Below, in pieces: positions 8,101 to 16,444 of a stretch of DNA of 54,228 nucleotides (positions are counted from its first letter, which is position 1; the number at the start of each line of letters is the position of its first letter). The translations under genes and the position numbers were made by a program. The stretch lies in the NCBI GenBank assembly GCA_017525905.1, contig JAFXSD010000002.1:1-54228 (forward strand). The letters are read 5' to 3'. The notes beneath the pieces were generated by a model. That model was not told the origin of the DNA. It worked only from the letters and a program-made list of their open reading frames with translations, and did no database searches. The stretch is from Elusimicrobiota bacterium. GTDB taxonomy: Bacteria; Elusimicrobiota; Endomicrobiia; Endomicrobiales; Endomicrobiaceae.

Positions 8101-8718
8101 ATGAAAAAAATTATTTTTTCAATTTTATTGCTTGCTATATGTGTATTACCTGCAACCGCAAGAATGAATATGGATTTCATTATAAAGGGAGGAATTTTAG
8201 CTTCACCTTATATTGATTTAGATAGAAACGTAACATTCAAAGATACTGTCATTGTAAATGGAGAAGAGAAAGAAAGAACTTTAGTAAACAGCAGAATTTT
8301 GGATGTGGATTTAGGTTTCACCTTAGGCGGTGAAGTTTTTGTTTATCCGTGGCAAAATATAGGTCTTGGAGTCGGTGCAAGTCATTTATTTAAAACAGAT
8401 ATAGAAAACACGGCACAAAAAATATCGGCGACAAACTTTTATGTTGCCGGAAAACCTAAATTGGTTTTTGAAAACAAAGAAATAGACAGTGTATACATTA
8501 TAGGTCAGTTAGGTTACAGTAATGCCGATATAAAATTAATAGATGCAAGCGGACTTTCAGGCCTTTATATGGGTGCAGGCGTTGGTATAGAAGCTAAGTG
8601 GTTAATCGTAGAAGTTTTGTACACTTATTATAATTGGTTAATTCCGGATAACGATTTTGCCGGTCACGGTTCAATGTATAGTTTGCAACTTAATTTAGGT
8701 TTCAAATATTCAATATAA
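8101..8718 (+). CDS. Small outer-membrane beta-barrel protein
   Basis: This 205-residue protein has a classical signal peptide (Lys-Lys-Ile, a hydrophobic core, then ALA-like PATARMN near residue 20). Alternating hydrophobic/aromatic strands separated by Gly/Asp/Asn turns follow, ending in a Phe/Tyr-containing strand (LNLGFKYSI), as expected of an eight-stranded OmpA/OmpX-like barrel. The Gly-rich strand pairs LGFTLGGEVFVYPW, IGLGVGASHL and LYMGAGVGIEAKW support this. No catalytic or ligand motif is visible, so its role (structural, adhesion or small porin) is unknown. The stop shares its last base with the start of the next gene. Confidence 0.7.
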   Translation: MKKIIFSILLLAICVLPATARMNMDFIIKGGILASPYIDLDRNVTFKDTVIVNGEEKERTLVNSRILDVDLGFTLGGEVFVYPWQNIGLGVGASHLFKTDIENTAQKISATNFYVAGKPKLVFENKEIDSVYIIGQLGYSNADIKLIDASGLSGLYMGAGVGIEAKWLIVEVLYTYYNWLIPDNDFAGHGSMYSLQLNLGFKYSI

Positions 8719-9419
8719 TGTCAATACTTTTCAAAATAATTTGTTTATTTTTGTTGATTTTGTTTTTGTTCAGATTTTTCTTCACGGAGAAATATTTACA
8801 ACTTGAATATCGTTTTTTTTCGTGGTATTACAAGCTGTCCGGAATAGATGCACAATTTAAAACAAAGTCACCGTCAATAATAAAAACTACATCTTTATTC
8901 GGTATTATCGTTGTATTCTTAATTTATTTTGCCGGATTAAAAGATATGGAAAAGAACAAATCAAATGTTCCGACACAAGGACAAAAAACGGAAATTGCCG
9001 AAACTATAAACATGGAGAATGCAAACATGGAAACAGTTTATGATTTTTTAAAGAAGTGCGAAACTTATTATCTTGCAACGGTAGAAAACGATCAACCCAG
9101 AGTAAGACCTTTCGGAACAATAGATTTATTTGAAGATAAGATATATATACAAACCGGCAAAGTAAAAAATGTATCTAAACAGATGGCCAAAAACCCTAAA
9201 GTGGAAATATGTGCTTTTGACGGCAGCTCTTGGATAAGAATAGAAGCCACTGTTGTAAATGATGACAGAATAGAAGCAAAACAACATATGTTGGACAATT
9301 ACCCATCGTTGCGACAAATGTATAAAGCCGATGACGATAACACTCAGGTGTTATACTTAAAAGATGCAACAGCAACTTTCTATTCCTTCGGTAAAGAACC
9401 TAAAGTTGTTAAATTTTAA
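8718..9419 (+). CDS. Membrane-anchored FMN-binding split-barrel (PNPOx-like) protein
   Basis: This 233-residue protein has two hydrophobic segments (about 3-22 and 58-75), a short Lys/Asn/Gln linker, and from about residue 104 a domain of the pyridoxamine-5'-phosphate-oxidase-like flavin split-barrel family (ETVYDFLKKCETYYLATVEN, QPRVRPFGTID, KIYIQTGKVKNVSKQM). Free-standing members of about 130 residues are common and bind FMN or F420. A membrane-anchored form is unusual. Two in-frame ATGs at 9012 and 9027 follow the linker, and GGAG (9014-9017) sits 9 bases before the second. A soluble short form may therefore also be made. Substrate unknown. Confidence 0.72.
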   Translation: MSILFKIICLFLLILFLFRFFFTEKYLQLEYRFFSWYYKLSGIDAQFKTKSPSIIKTTSLFGIIVVFLIYFAGLKDMEKNKSNVPTQGQKTEIAETINMENANMETVYDFLKKCETYYLATVENDQPRVRPFGTIDLFEDKIYIQTGKVKNVSKQMAKNPKVEICAFDGSSWIRIEATVVNDDRIEAKQHMLDNYPSLRQMYKADDDNTQVLYLKDATATFYSFGKEPKVVKF

Positions 9420-9430
9420 AATCATTTAAT

Positions 9431-10615
9431 TTATAAGATTAAACTGTTTATGAATTGTTCCGCTACTCTCGGGGAACGGTTACCTCTGTTTAAAGCAAAA
9501 GTTTCCGCTTTAAGAGATAATTCTTCTTTATCCGTTTTAATATTGTTCCTTTTTGCAAGTGCAAACACTATTTCGAGATAAAGATTTTTGTTCGGCTTTT
9601 CAAAATATACGGTTAAACCGAACCTGTCCGAAAGAGATGTTAATTCCTGGATTGTATCGTTAATATGAATATCGTCATTGTTGTGTCTGTCGGCAAAACT
9701 TTCTTTTATTATATGTCTTCTGTTACTTGTAGCATAAATTACGGCATTATTTGCTTTTGCGGAAGCGGAACCTTCAAGTGCAGCTTTTAACATACTGAAA
9801 TTATCATCATTCTTGTTAAAAGAAAGATCATCGATAAATATTATAAACTTTAACGGATTATTTGCAATTTTGCCCATAACAAAGGAAAGGCTTAACAGCT
9901 GATCTTTTCTTATTTCTATAAGTCTTACACCTTCATTATAAAAATAGTTGGCACAAGCTTTAACCGTGGAAGATTTACCTGTACCGGCATCACCGTATAA
10001 CAAAATGTTTGCAGCAGGTTTACCTTCGCATAATGCTTTAGTATTATCAAAAATTTGTTTTCTTTGCTCTTTATATCCCACAAAACTGTCAACGGAAATT
10101 TCATCCGCGGATTTTATAGGTATAACTTGTTCGCCCGACACTTTAAACATTTTTGCCGCAGCAAAAATACCGTAACCTACTTTTGAAATATTTTTTATTT
10201 GTTCTTCGTAAAGTTTTTTGAAATCGGTTTTACTGTTTTCAAATTTAGGAACATATCCTTTAAAATCTATATCGGAAAAAAGTTCATCACTTGTAACCGT
10301 TGAAAGATTGGAAAACAATTCCAATTCTTTTGTTGCATTTTCCAAAACAATTTCAGATACTTTTTTCTTTTGTGCAACAGACAAAATATATTCGTTTTCA
10401 TCCGTTAAAACAGAATTACACAAAAATTTTGAAAAAGAGTAATCGAATTCAGCCAAAGAATAAACAAACTCACCGAAAAAATTTATTTTTTGTAATTTTC
10501 CCGTTTCTGTTAAAAAAGAAACTAAAGACTGCACGGTTTTAGTATTAAGTATATTTCTAAACACACTTAAGGCCAAAAGTTCACAAGCTAATTTCTCTTG
10601 TTCTTGTTTATTCAT
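9431..10615 (-). CDS. DUF815-family AAA+ ATPase
   Basis: This is a cytoplasmic P-loop ATPase of the DUF815 group, 394 residues. The first ~170 are a helical N-terminal region without recognisable motifs. The ATPase core has Walker A GDAGTGKSS, Walker B FIIFIDDLSF, a sensor-like ATSNRRH segment, and a C-terminal lid ending in NRGNRSPRVAEQFINSLI. Family members are annotated only as predicted ATPases, and the biochemical role is not established. It starts 2 bases after coaE and probably belongs to the polA-coaE transcript. Its 3' end lies only 11 bases from the end of the convergent plus-strand operon, with no clear terminator between them. Confidence 0.85.
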   Translation of the reverse strand: MNKQEQEKLACELLALSVFRNILNTKTVQSLVSFLTETGKLQKINFFGEFVYSLAEFDYSFSKFLCNSVLTDENEYILSVAQKKKVSEIVLENATKELELFSNLSTVTSDELFSDIDFKGYVPKFENSKTDFKKLYEEQIKNISKVGYGIFAAAKMFKVSGEQVIPIKSADEISVDSFVGYKEQRKQIFDNTKALCEGKPAANILLYGDAGTGKSSTVKACANYFYNEGVRLIEIRKDQLLSLSFVMGKIANNPLKFIIFIDDLSFNKNDDNFSMLKAALEGSASAKANNAVIYATSNRRHIIKESFADRHNNDDIHINDTIQELTSLSDRFGLTVYFEKPNKNLYLEIVFALAKRNNIKTDKEELSLKAETFALNRGNRSPRVAEQFINSLIL

Positions 10616-10617
10616 TT

Positions 10618-11210
10618 TTATTTTTCTTTTTCTTTTAACTCTTTATAAATAAACTTAATGTTTTTTTTAAGTTCGGCAAGTGTTCCGGAATTATCGATTG
10701 TAACATCCGCTAACTTCATTTTATCTTCTATCGGCATTTGCAAAGATATTCTTTTTACAGCTTCTTCTTTTAAAAGATTATCTCTTCTCATAAGTCTTGC
10801 AAGTTGTAAATGATACTTTGCATATATAACAATAACCTTATCGCAAATTCTGTCTAAACCGACTTCAAAAAGTAAAGGAGCATCCACGATAATATCGGTA
10901 CTGTTATATTTTTTTGCAATTATTTCGTTTGTTTTTCTTATTATGTGAGGATGGATTATTCTTTCAAGTTCAATTTTGCCTGTTTATCGCTAAAAATAAT
11001 TGAAGCTAATTTTTTTCTGTTTAATGTCCCGTTATCATTTAATACATCTGTTCCGAACGAGCCTACGATATCTTTTAAACATTTACTGTCTTTTGCAGTT
11101 AATGTTCTTGAAAGTTTATCAGCATCAATTATATAACAACCAAGCTGCTTAAATATTTTAGATGATTGACTTTTACCGGTAGCTATCGAACCGGTAAGAC
11201 CTATTATCAT
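10618..11210 (-). pseudogene. coaE: Dephospho-CoA kinase, interrupted by a one-base frameshift
   Basis: CoaE performs the last step of coenzyme A synthesis. The N-terminal part (11210 to ~10975) has the P-loop GLTGSIATGKS and the family motif DADKLSRTL. It then runs into a stop just after QAKLNLKE. The rest of CoaE continues in the -1 frame (IHPHIIRKTNEII, then DAPLLFEVGLD, then RLMRRD and the C-terminal helices). The break lies at or just beside the run of four A (minus strand) at 10977-10974. One extra A there restores a continuous protein of about 197 residues, the normal CoaE size. Because CoaE is normally essential, a sequencing error in the homopolymer is more likely than a dead gene. 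Programmed slippage is a third option. Confidence 0.85.
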
Positions 11211-11231
11211 TTTAACTCCTTAAAAATCACT

Positions 11232-13970
11232 TCACATCTCAAACTTTTGCATTTCCGCCCAATTGGTTCCGACTTTTATTTCCACCAATAAAGGAACATC
11301 CAACTTTACCGCATGTTCCATTTCATATTTTAGCATATTTACAACAATATTTTCTTCATCTTTTGGAACTTCAAGTAATAAGTCATCGTGAACCTGTAAC
11401 AAAATTTTTGATTTTAAGTTTTGTTCCTTTAATTTCTCGGATACATTTATCATCGCAATTTTAATAATATCCGCAGATGTTCCCTGAACCGGAGTATTAA
11501 GTGCCATTCTTTCACCGAAAGATACTATTTGTTTATTTGAAGAATTTATTTCGGGAATATACCTTATTCTGCCGGTAATTGTTTTAACATACCCTTTTTG
11601 TTTGGTTTCTTCTATTATTTTCGAAGACCAAATTTTTATTCCCCGATACTTTGAAAAATAACTGTCTATATATTCTTTTGCTTGTTTAACCGGGATATCC
11701 AACTGTTTAGATAATCCGAAAGACGATATACCGTAAACTATACCGAAATTTATGGATTTTGCAGCCATTCTTTGTTGCTTTGTAACATCTTCTTTTTTAG
11801 CTACATTAAACACTTCCATAGCCGTTGCGGTATGAATATCTTGACCGGAACAAAAGGCTTTAATTAAATTTGCATCTTTGGATATATGCGCCAATGATCT
11901 CAAATCTATTTGAGAATAATCCGCAGAAACAAAAATTTTCCCTTCATCCGCAACAAAAATTTTTCTTAATCTTCTGCCGTATTCCGTTCTTATCGGAATA
12001 TTTTGCAGGTTTGGATCCGAAGAAGAAAGTCTGCCTGTTGTTGTAACGGCTTGATTAAATATTGTGTGTACTCTTTCTCCTTCAACTTCCGTAAATCTTC
12101 TTATAGAATCCACATAAGTCGTTTTTAACTTTTGCAATTCTCTGTATTTCAATATTTCGTTAGCAATATCATACTGAGAAAGTTCCGCCAAAACGGACTC
12201 ATCGGTTGAATAACCCGTCTTGGTTTTTTTTATTACAGGCAACTTTAATTTTTCAAACAATATTACAGCCAACTGTTTTGGAGAATTTATGTTAAATGTT
12301 TCTCCTGCCAAACTGTAAATATTCTGTTCGATAACAGATATTTCTTTTATCAGTTCTTTATCAAATTCATCCAAAAAGTTTTTATCTGTTTTTATACCGA
12401 TATCTTCCATCTCATATAATACTTGGACTATCGGCATTTCTATATCGAAAAACAATTTTGTTAAATTATTTTTTTTCAATTCGTTTGTCAGTATTTCTTT
12501 TAAATTATAAATACTTATTGCTTTCGAACAAGAATAGTCAGCCAAAGTTTCTATATCAATATTATCGGCTTTTATTTTTTTTGTTCCTTTGGAAAAAACT
12601 TCTTCTTCGGATTTTATATGAAAATCCAAAAACTTTAATGCCAAATTTTCTATTGTATGTTGTTGCGACGGATTGATACAGTATGAAGCAATCATAACAT
12701 CAAAACCGATATTTTTTAATTCTATATTTACCGTTTTGAGTATATGTTTAATAAATTTCAAATCACAACCGATAAAATTTATACTTTTATTTTCAAATAC
12801 GGGCTTAAATATTTCAACAAACTCATTTTGTTGTATTTGCTGCAAAATGAAATCATTATGATTTATTGGAATATAATAATTATTCTCCTGCCCGTAACAA
12901 AAAGAAACTCCTACTATTAAATCCTGCATTATCCCTGAACCGGCAGTTTCAATGTTTATTGATATTTCTTTTTGTTGCAACAATTCTTGTTTAAGTTCAT
13001 TTGCAGCTTGTACGGTGTCGACTACTTTTGGTATATTTTTTGTTTCTTTGTGTATAACCTGCTGTTCACTGACTTTTTGTTCCTGCTTTTTTTCTTCTTT
13101 GTTTTCCTGAAAAATTTCTTGCTGGCTGTTGGGTATAAAGCTGTAAAGTTCGTATTCTTTAAAAAATTGTTTTGCTGTTTCCGTTTCAAACAAATTATCA
13201 TTAAAATTCATTTCTTCTATTGAAACATCTATGGGAACATTAAGTTCGAGTTGAACAAGTTTTTTACTTAACAAAACATCATTTGCACCGTCTTTAACCG
13301 CTTGAGAAATTTTACCTTTAATCGAATCCGCATTTGCAATAATATTTTCAACGGATCCGTAAGTGTTTATAAGTTTTACCGCTGTTTTTTCACCTATTCC
13401 TTTAACTCCGCAAACATTATCGCAATTGTCACCCATTAAAGCTAACATATCTACAATTTTATCGGGATACAAACCATATTTTTCAAAAACTTTTTGACTG
13501 TCGAACATTATATTTTTAGATTCGTTCCAAATATGAATATTGTCGTTAACAAGTTGAAATAAATCCTTGTCTCCAGTGACTATAACAACTTTTATTCCCT
13601 GCTTTTCCGCTTTTTTTGCTACGGTTCCTATAACATCATCAGCTTCAAAACCAGCCTTCTCAAACCAAGCAAGCTGCATAGCTTCAACCGCCTGCCTTGC
13701 AATAGGCATTTGTTTTATCAAATCTTCGTCAAGTTGTTTTCTGTTTGCTTTATATACAGGAGATAACCGGTGCCTGAAATTTTTGGACGGATGATCGAAA
13801 CATATCGCAATATAATCCGGTTTTTGCTCTTTTTTTATTTTGTTTATAAGTTTTATAAAACCATAAACAGCGTTTGTAGGAACACCTTTTGATGTTGTCA
13901 GCGGTCTTATTGCATGGTATGCTCTGTGAATATATGCACTTGCATCTATAATATATAAAGTTTTGCTCAT
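11232..13970 (-). CDS. polA: DNA polymerase I
   Basis: DNA polymerase I acts in Okazaki-fragment maturation and repair. I start it at the ATG at 13970 because GGAG lies 7 bases upstream; an in-frame TTG 15 bases earlier has no such site. The 912 residues comprise the 5' nuclease (1-~290, with VTGDKDLFQLV and the GVKGIGEKTAVKL helix-hairpin-helix), a 3'-5' exonuclease fold (~325-500) and the polymerase. The exonuclease acid motifs are lost (INIETAG in place of the usual DxE, and YSCSKA in place of YxxxD), so proofreading is probably absent. The polymerase has motif A DYSQIDLR (684-691), motif B KSINFGIVYG and motif C VHDD (H861-D862-D863). Both usual glutamates, DYSQIELR and VHDE, are Asp here. 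Confidence 0.96.
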   Translation of the reverse strand: MSKTLYIIDASAYIHRAYHAIRPLTTSKGVPTNAVYGFIKLINKIKKEQKPDYIAICFDHPSKNFRHRLSPVYKANRKQLDEDLIKQMPIARQAVEAMQLAWFEKAGFEADDVIGTVAKKAEKQGIKVVIVTGDKDLFQLVNDNIHIWNESKNIMFDSQKVFEKYGLYPDKIVDMLALMGDNCDNVCGVKGIGEKTAVKLINTYGSVENIIANADSIKGKISQAVKDGANDVLLSKKLVQLELNVPIDVSIEEMNFNDNLFETETAKQFFKEYELYSFIPNSQQEIFQENKEEKKQEQKVSEQQVIHKETKNIPKVVDTVQAANELKQELLQQKEISINIETAGSGIMQDLIVGVSFCYGQENNYYIPINHNDFILQQIQQNEFVEIFKPVFENKSINFIGCDLKFIKHILKTVNIELKNIGFDVMIASYCINPSQQHTIENLALKFLDFHIKSEEEVFSKGTKKIKADNIDIETLADYSCSKAISIYNLKEILTNELKKNNLTKLFFDIEMPIVQVLYEMEDIGIKTDKNFLDEFDKELIKEISVIEQNIYSLAGETFNINSPKQLAVILFEKLKLPVIKKTKTGYSTDESVLAELSQYDIANEILKYRELQKLKTTYVDSIRRFTEVEGERVHTIFNQAVTTTGRLSSSDPNLQNIPIRTEYGRRLRKIFVADEGKIFVSADYSQIDLRSLAHISKDANLIKAFCSGQDIHTATAMEVFNVAKKEDVTKQQRMAAKSINFGIVYGISSFGLSKQLDIPVKQAKEYIDSYFSKYRGIKIWSSKIIEETKQKGYVKTITGRIRYIPEINSSNKQIVSFGERMALNTPVQGTSADIIKIAMINVSEKLKEQNLKSKILLQVHDDLLLEVPKDEENIVVNMLKYEMEHAVKLDVPLLVEIKVGTNWAEMQKFEM

Positions 13971-14019
13971 AAAAACACTCCGCAATTTTCAGTTAAAAAC
14001 TTAAAACTTAATGAATTTA

Positions 14020-14994
14020 TTATTCAAGGTTTTTAAAGATTTTATCAAATTCTTCAAGAGTTGTTATTTTATTAAAACTGTTTCTTATACTGCAAGCATT
14101 GGGCAACCCCTTGATATAATAAGGAGCAATTTTTCTTAAGACAACCAATCCTTTTTCTTTACCGTAATAATTTAACGAATCTATTGCATGTTGCCTAAAC
14201 CATTTTAATTTTGTTTTTATTGTTGATGGTGCCGTCATTTGTTCTTTATCGAAAAAGGATTCTATCGCATTAAATATATTATAATTACCTATAGCTCCTC
14301 TGCCTATCATAAGGCCGGAACAGTTTTTTATTTTTAAAAATTTTTCCGCAGTTTTAATATCAACAATACCGCCGTTTGCAACGACAGGTATTTTTGAATT
14401 TTCGCAAGCTGCTGCAAAAGCCTGTAAATCGGGTTCGCCGCTATGAGCAAATTCCGCGTATCTTGCATGAAGAGATACCATTTTTATTCCGCAATTTTGT
14501 GCTATTTCTATAATTTCCGGAGCAACATTTTGTCCCTGCAACAAACCTATTCTTGTTTTTATCGTTACCGGAACGGATACGGCTTTTACTACCGCGGAAA
14601 GGACTGTTTCAACTTGTTTCGGGTTAGCCAAAAGTCTTGAACCTGCACCGACTTTAGTAATTTTTTTTGCGGGACATCCCAAATTTATATCTATAATTTT
14701 ATAACCTAAATCTTGAACTCTTTTTGCACATTCCGCCATTATTTCCGGTTTGGTTCCGAATATCTGAGCAGCAACAAAATCTTTTTCTTTATCTGAAGTT
14801 GTTAATAATTTATATGTTTTTTTATCACCGTAGACCATGGCTGTTGCCGATACCATTTCCGTAAAAACAAGTCCCGCTCCTCCTTCAACAGCTAACTGTC
14901 TTAACGGTAAATCGGTAATACCTGCCATAGGTGCAAGCATTAAACAGTTTTTTAATTTAATATTTCCGATACTGAGTTTAGGAAGTTTTAACAT
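14020..14994 (-). CDS. dusB: tRNA-dihydrouridine synthase DusB-type
   Basis: This FMN-dependent enzyme reduces uridine to dihydrouridine in tRNA. I choose the ATG at 14994, one base after the tsaD stop (324 residues, close to E. coli DusB), over a TTG inside tsaD. Motifs: the N-terminal FMN site LAPMAGITDLPLR, the catalytic-loop Cys in NLGCPAKKITK, GAGSRLL, the substrate and FMN residues KTRIGL, SLHARYA, ANGGI and GLMIGRGAIGNYNIF. The family is clear. The B subtype is inferred from length and the LGCPAKK signature. It sits between tsaD and polA in a translation and nucleic-acid gene chain. Confidence 0.93.
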   Translation of the reverse strand: MLKLPKLSIGNIKLKNCLMLAPMAGITDLPLRQLAVEGGAGLVFTEMVSATAMVYGDKKTYKLLTTSDKEKDFVAAQIFGTKPEIMAECAKRVQDLGYKIIDINLGCPAKKITKVGAGSRLLANPKQVETVLSAVVKAVSVPVTIKTRIGLLQGQNVAPEIIEIAQNCGIKMVSLHARYAEFAHSGEPDLQAFAAACENSKIPVVANGGIVDIKTAEKFLKIKNCSGLMIGRGAIGNYNIFNAIESFFDKEQMTAPSTIKTKLKWFRQHAIDSLNYYGKEKGLVVLRKIAPYYIKGLPNACSIRNSFNKITTLEEFDKIFKNLE

Positions 14995-14995
14995 A

Positions 14996-16024
14996 TTATT
15001 TCCAATTTTCAAGTTCTAATGACGGTTTTATTGAAACAACGGATTTGTTCGGATAAACATATTTTTTCTTTAATGCTTTATGATATGCAACATGAGCTAT
15101 CATTGCGGCATTATCGGTACAAAATACGGGAGACGGCAAAAACACTTTTATTTTATTTTTTTTGCATTGTTGTTTGAACATATCTCTTATTAAACTGTTA
15201 CAGGATACTCCCCCGCCTAAAGCAATTTTTTCCAAATTGAATTTCTTTGCCGCTTCAACCGATTTTGTAACTACCGTTTCGGCAATTGCTTGTCTGAAAG
15301 ACGCACATATATCATTGATTGTCTGCTGATTTTTTATATCAACTTTTTTTGAATAATTTAATACCGCCGTCTTTATTCCGGAAAAAGAAAAATCCCAAGT
15401 TCCTTTCATCATAGGTCTTGTAAAATGAACCGAATCATTATTACCCTTTTCGGCAAACTTGTCTATTATCGGGCCGCCCGGATAAGGCAACCCTAAAATC
15501 TTTGCGGCTTTATCAAAAGCTTCACCGCAGGCATCATCTCTTGTTCCGCCCAAAAATTTGTATTTACCGTAATCTTTTATTATTACAAGTTCGGTATGCC
15601 CGCCGGAAATAACAACCGCTAAAAACGGAGGTTTTAAATCTTTGTTTTCTATTGCTGCAGAAAAGATGTGCCCTTCTATATGATTTATCGGAATTAACGG
15701 TTTTTTATAAATATAAGATAATGTTTTTGCAGTCATTACACCGACAAGTAAAGAACCTGCAAGTCCGGGTCCGTAAGTACAAGTTATATAATCTATTTCT
15801 TTATCGAAAGTTTCAAATGAAATGTTCGCTTGTTTCAATGCTTGTTCAACTACTATGTTTACATTTTTTATATGTTCTCTTGATGCAAGTTCCGGAACAA
15901 CTCCGTTATATTTTGCATGAACGGAAATTTGTGAAGATATAACATTTGATAAAACCTTGTTACCGTTTTCTACAACGGAAGAAGAAGTATCATCGCATGA
16001 TGTTTCTATTGCCAATATTTTCAT
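14996..16024 (-). CDS. tsaD: tRNA N6-threonylcarbamoyladenosine transferase TsaD
   Basis: TsaD transfers the threonylcarbamoyl group to A37 of ANN-decoding tRNAs, working with TsaB, TsaE and TsaC. The 342-residue protein has the ASKHA-fold start ETSCDDTS, the metal-binding H115 and H119 (NHIEGH), VISGGHTELV, the phosphate loop around GEAFDKAAKILGLPYPGGP, and LGGGVSCNSLIRD near the end. It overlaps the preceding membrane-protein gene by four bases (ATGA). TsaB and TsaE are not in this window. Confidence 0.96.
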   Translation of the reverse strand: MKILAIETSCDDTSSSVVENGNKVLSNVISSQISVHAKYNGVVPELASREHIKNVNIVVEQALKQANISFETFDKEIDYITCTYGPGLAGSLLVGVMTAKTLSYIYKKPLIPINHIEGHIFSAAIENKDLKPPFLAVVISGGHTELVIIKDYGKYKFLGGTRDDACGEAFDKAAKILGLPYPGGPIIDKFAEKGNNDSVHFTRPMMKGTWDFSFSGIKTAVLNYSKKVDIKNQQTINDICASFRQAIAETVVTKSVEAAKKFNLEKIALGGGVSCNSLIRDMFKQQCKKNKIKVFLPSPVFCTDNAAMIAHVAYHKALKKKYVYPNKSVVSIKPSLELENWK

Positions 16025-16443
16025 TTTAAAATTATTGTTGAATAAGTCCTTTTATTGTCGTAAAAAGTATATTCATAAGAACCGTCTTTATATTTTGTTT
16101 TGGATAAATCTATTTTAAAATTTCTTGCCAATGTTTTAAACAAAGGTTCAAAATTTTCCGGTTTTTTGTTTTCCGGAAGTTTTATTGTTTTATGGTACTG
16201 ATTACATGTAACTCCGCTTATCTTTACTTCTTCAACTAATTGTGAAATTACATTTACTTGTTCTATACCGTTAGATGTAAGAGTGGTAACAATACTGTTA
16301 TCCAACGGTACTTCTATTGCGGTAAGACTATCTTTATTTGCGGACAAATAAGAAAAACCCAATATTATACCGACAATAAACAATATAAACAAAAATATTT
16401 TTATTAAACAACCGCTTCTTTTATCTTTTCTTTCTTTTGCCAT
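16021..16443 (-). CDS. Unknown single-TM protein between ctpA and tsaD
   Basis: This 140-residue protein has a basic N-terminus (KERKDKRSG), one membrane helix (~13-30) and an extracytoplasmic tail of about 105 residues. It is probably anchored with its C-terminus outside. The tail has alternating short strands and Lys/Asn/Glu-rich turns, one Cys (VTCNQYHK) and a Tyr-rich end (YKDGSYEYTFYDNKRTY). I do not recognise the family. It begins one base after ctpA and overlaps tsaD by four bases, so it is translated with them. Confidence 0.6.
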   Translation of the reverse strand: MAKERKDKRSGCLIKIFLFILFIVGIILGFSYLSANKDSLTAIEVPLDNSIVTTLTSNGIEQVNVISQLVEEVKISGVTCNQYHKTIKLPENKKPENFEPLFKTLARNFKIDLSKTKYKDGSYEYTFYDNKRTYSTIILK

Positions 16444-16444
16444 A

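Noticed and set aside
10618..10887. C-terminal CoaE piece as a separate 89-residue gene
   Set aside because: The CoaE sequence continues upstream of its first start codon in the same frame, so it is part of the frameshifted coaE.
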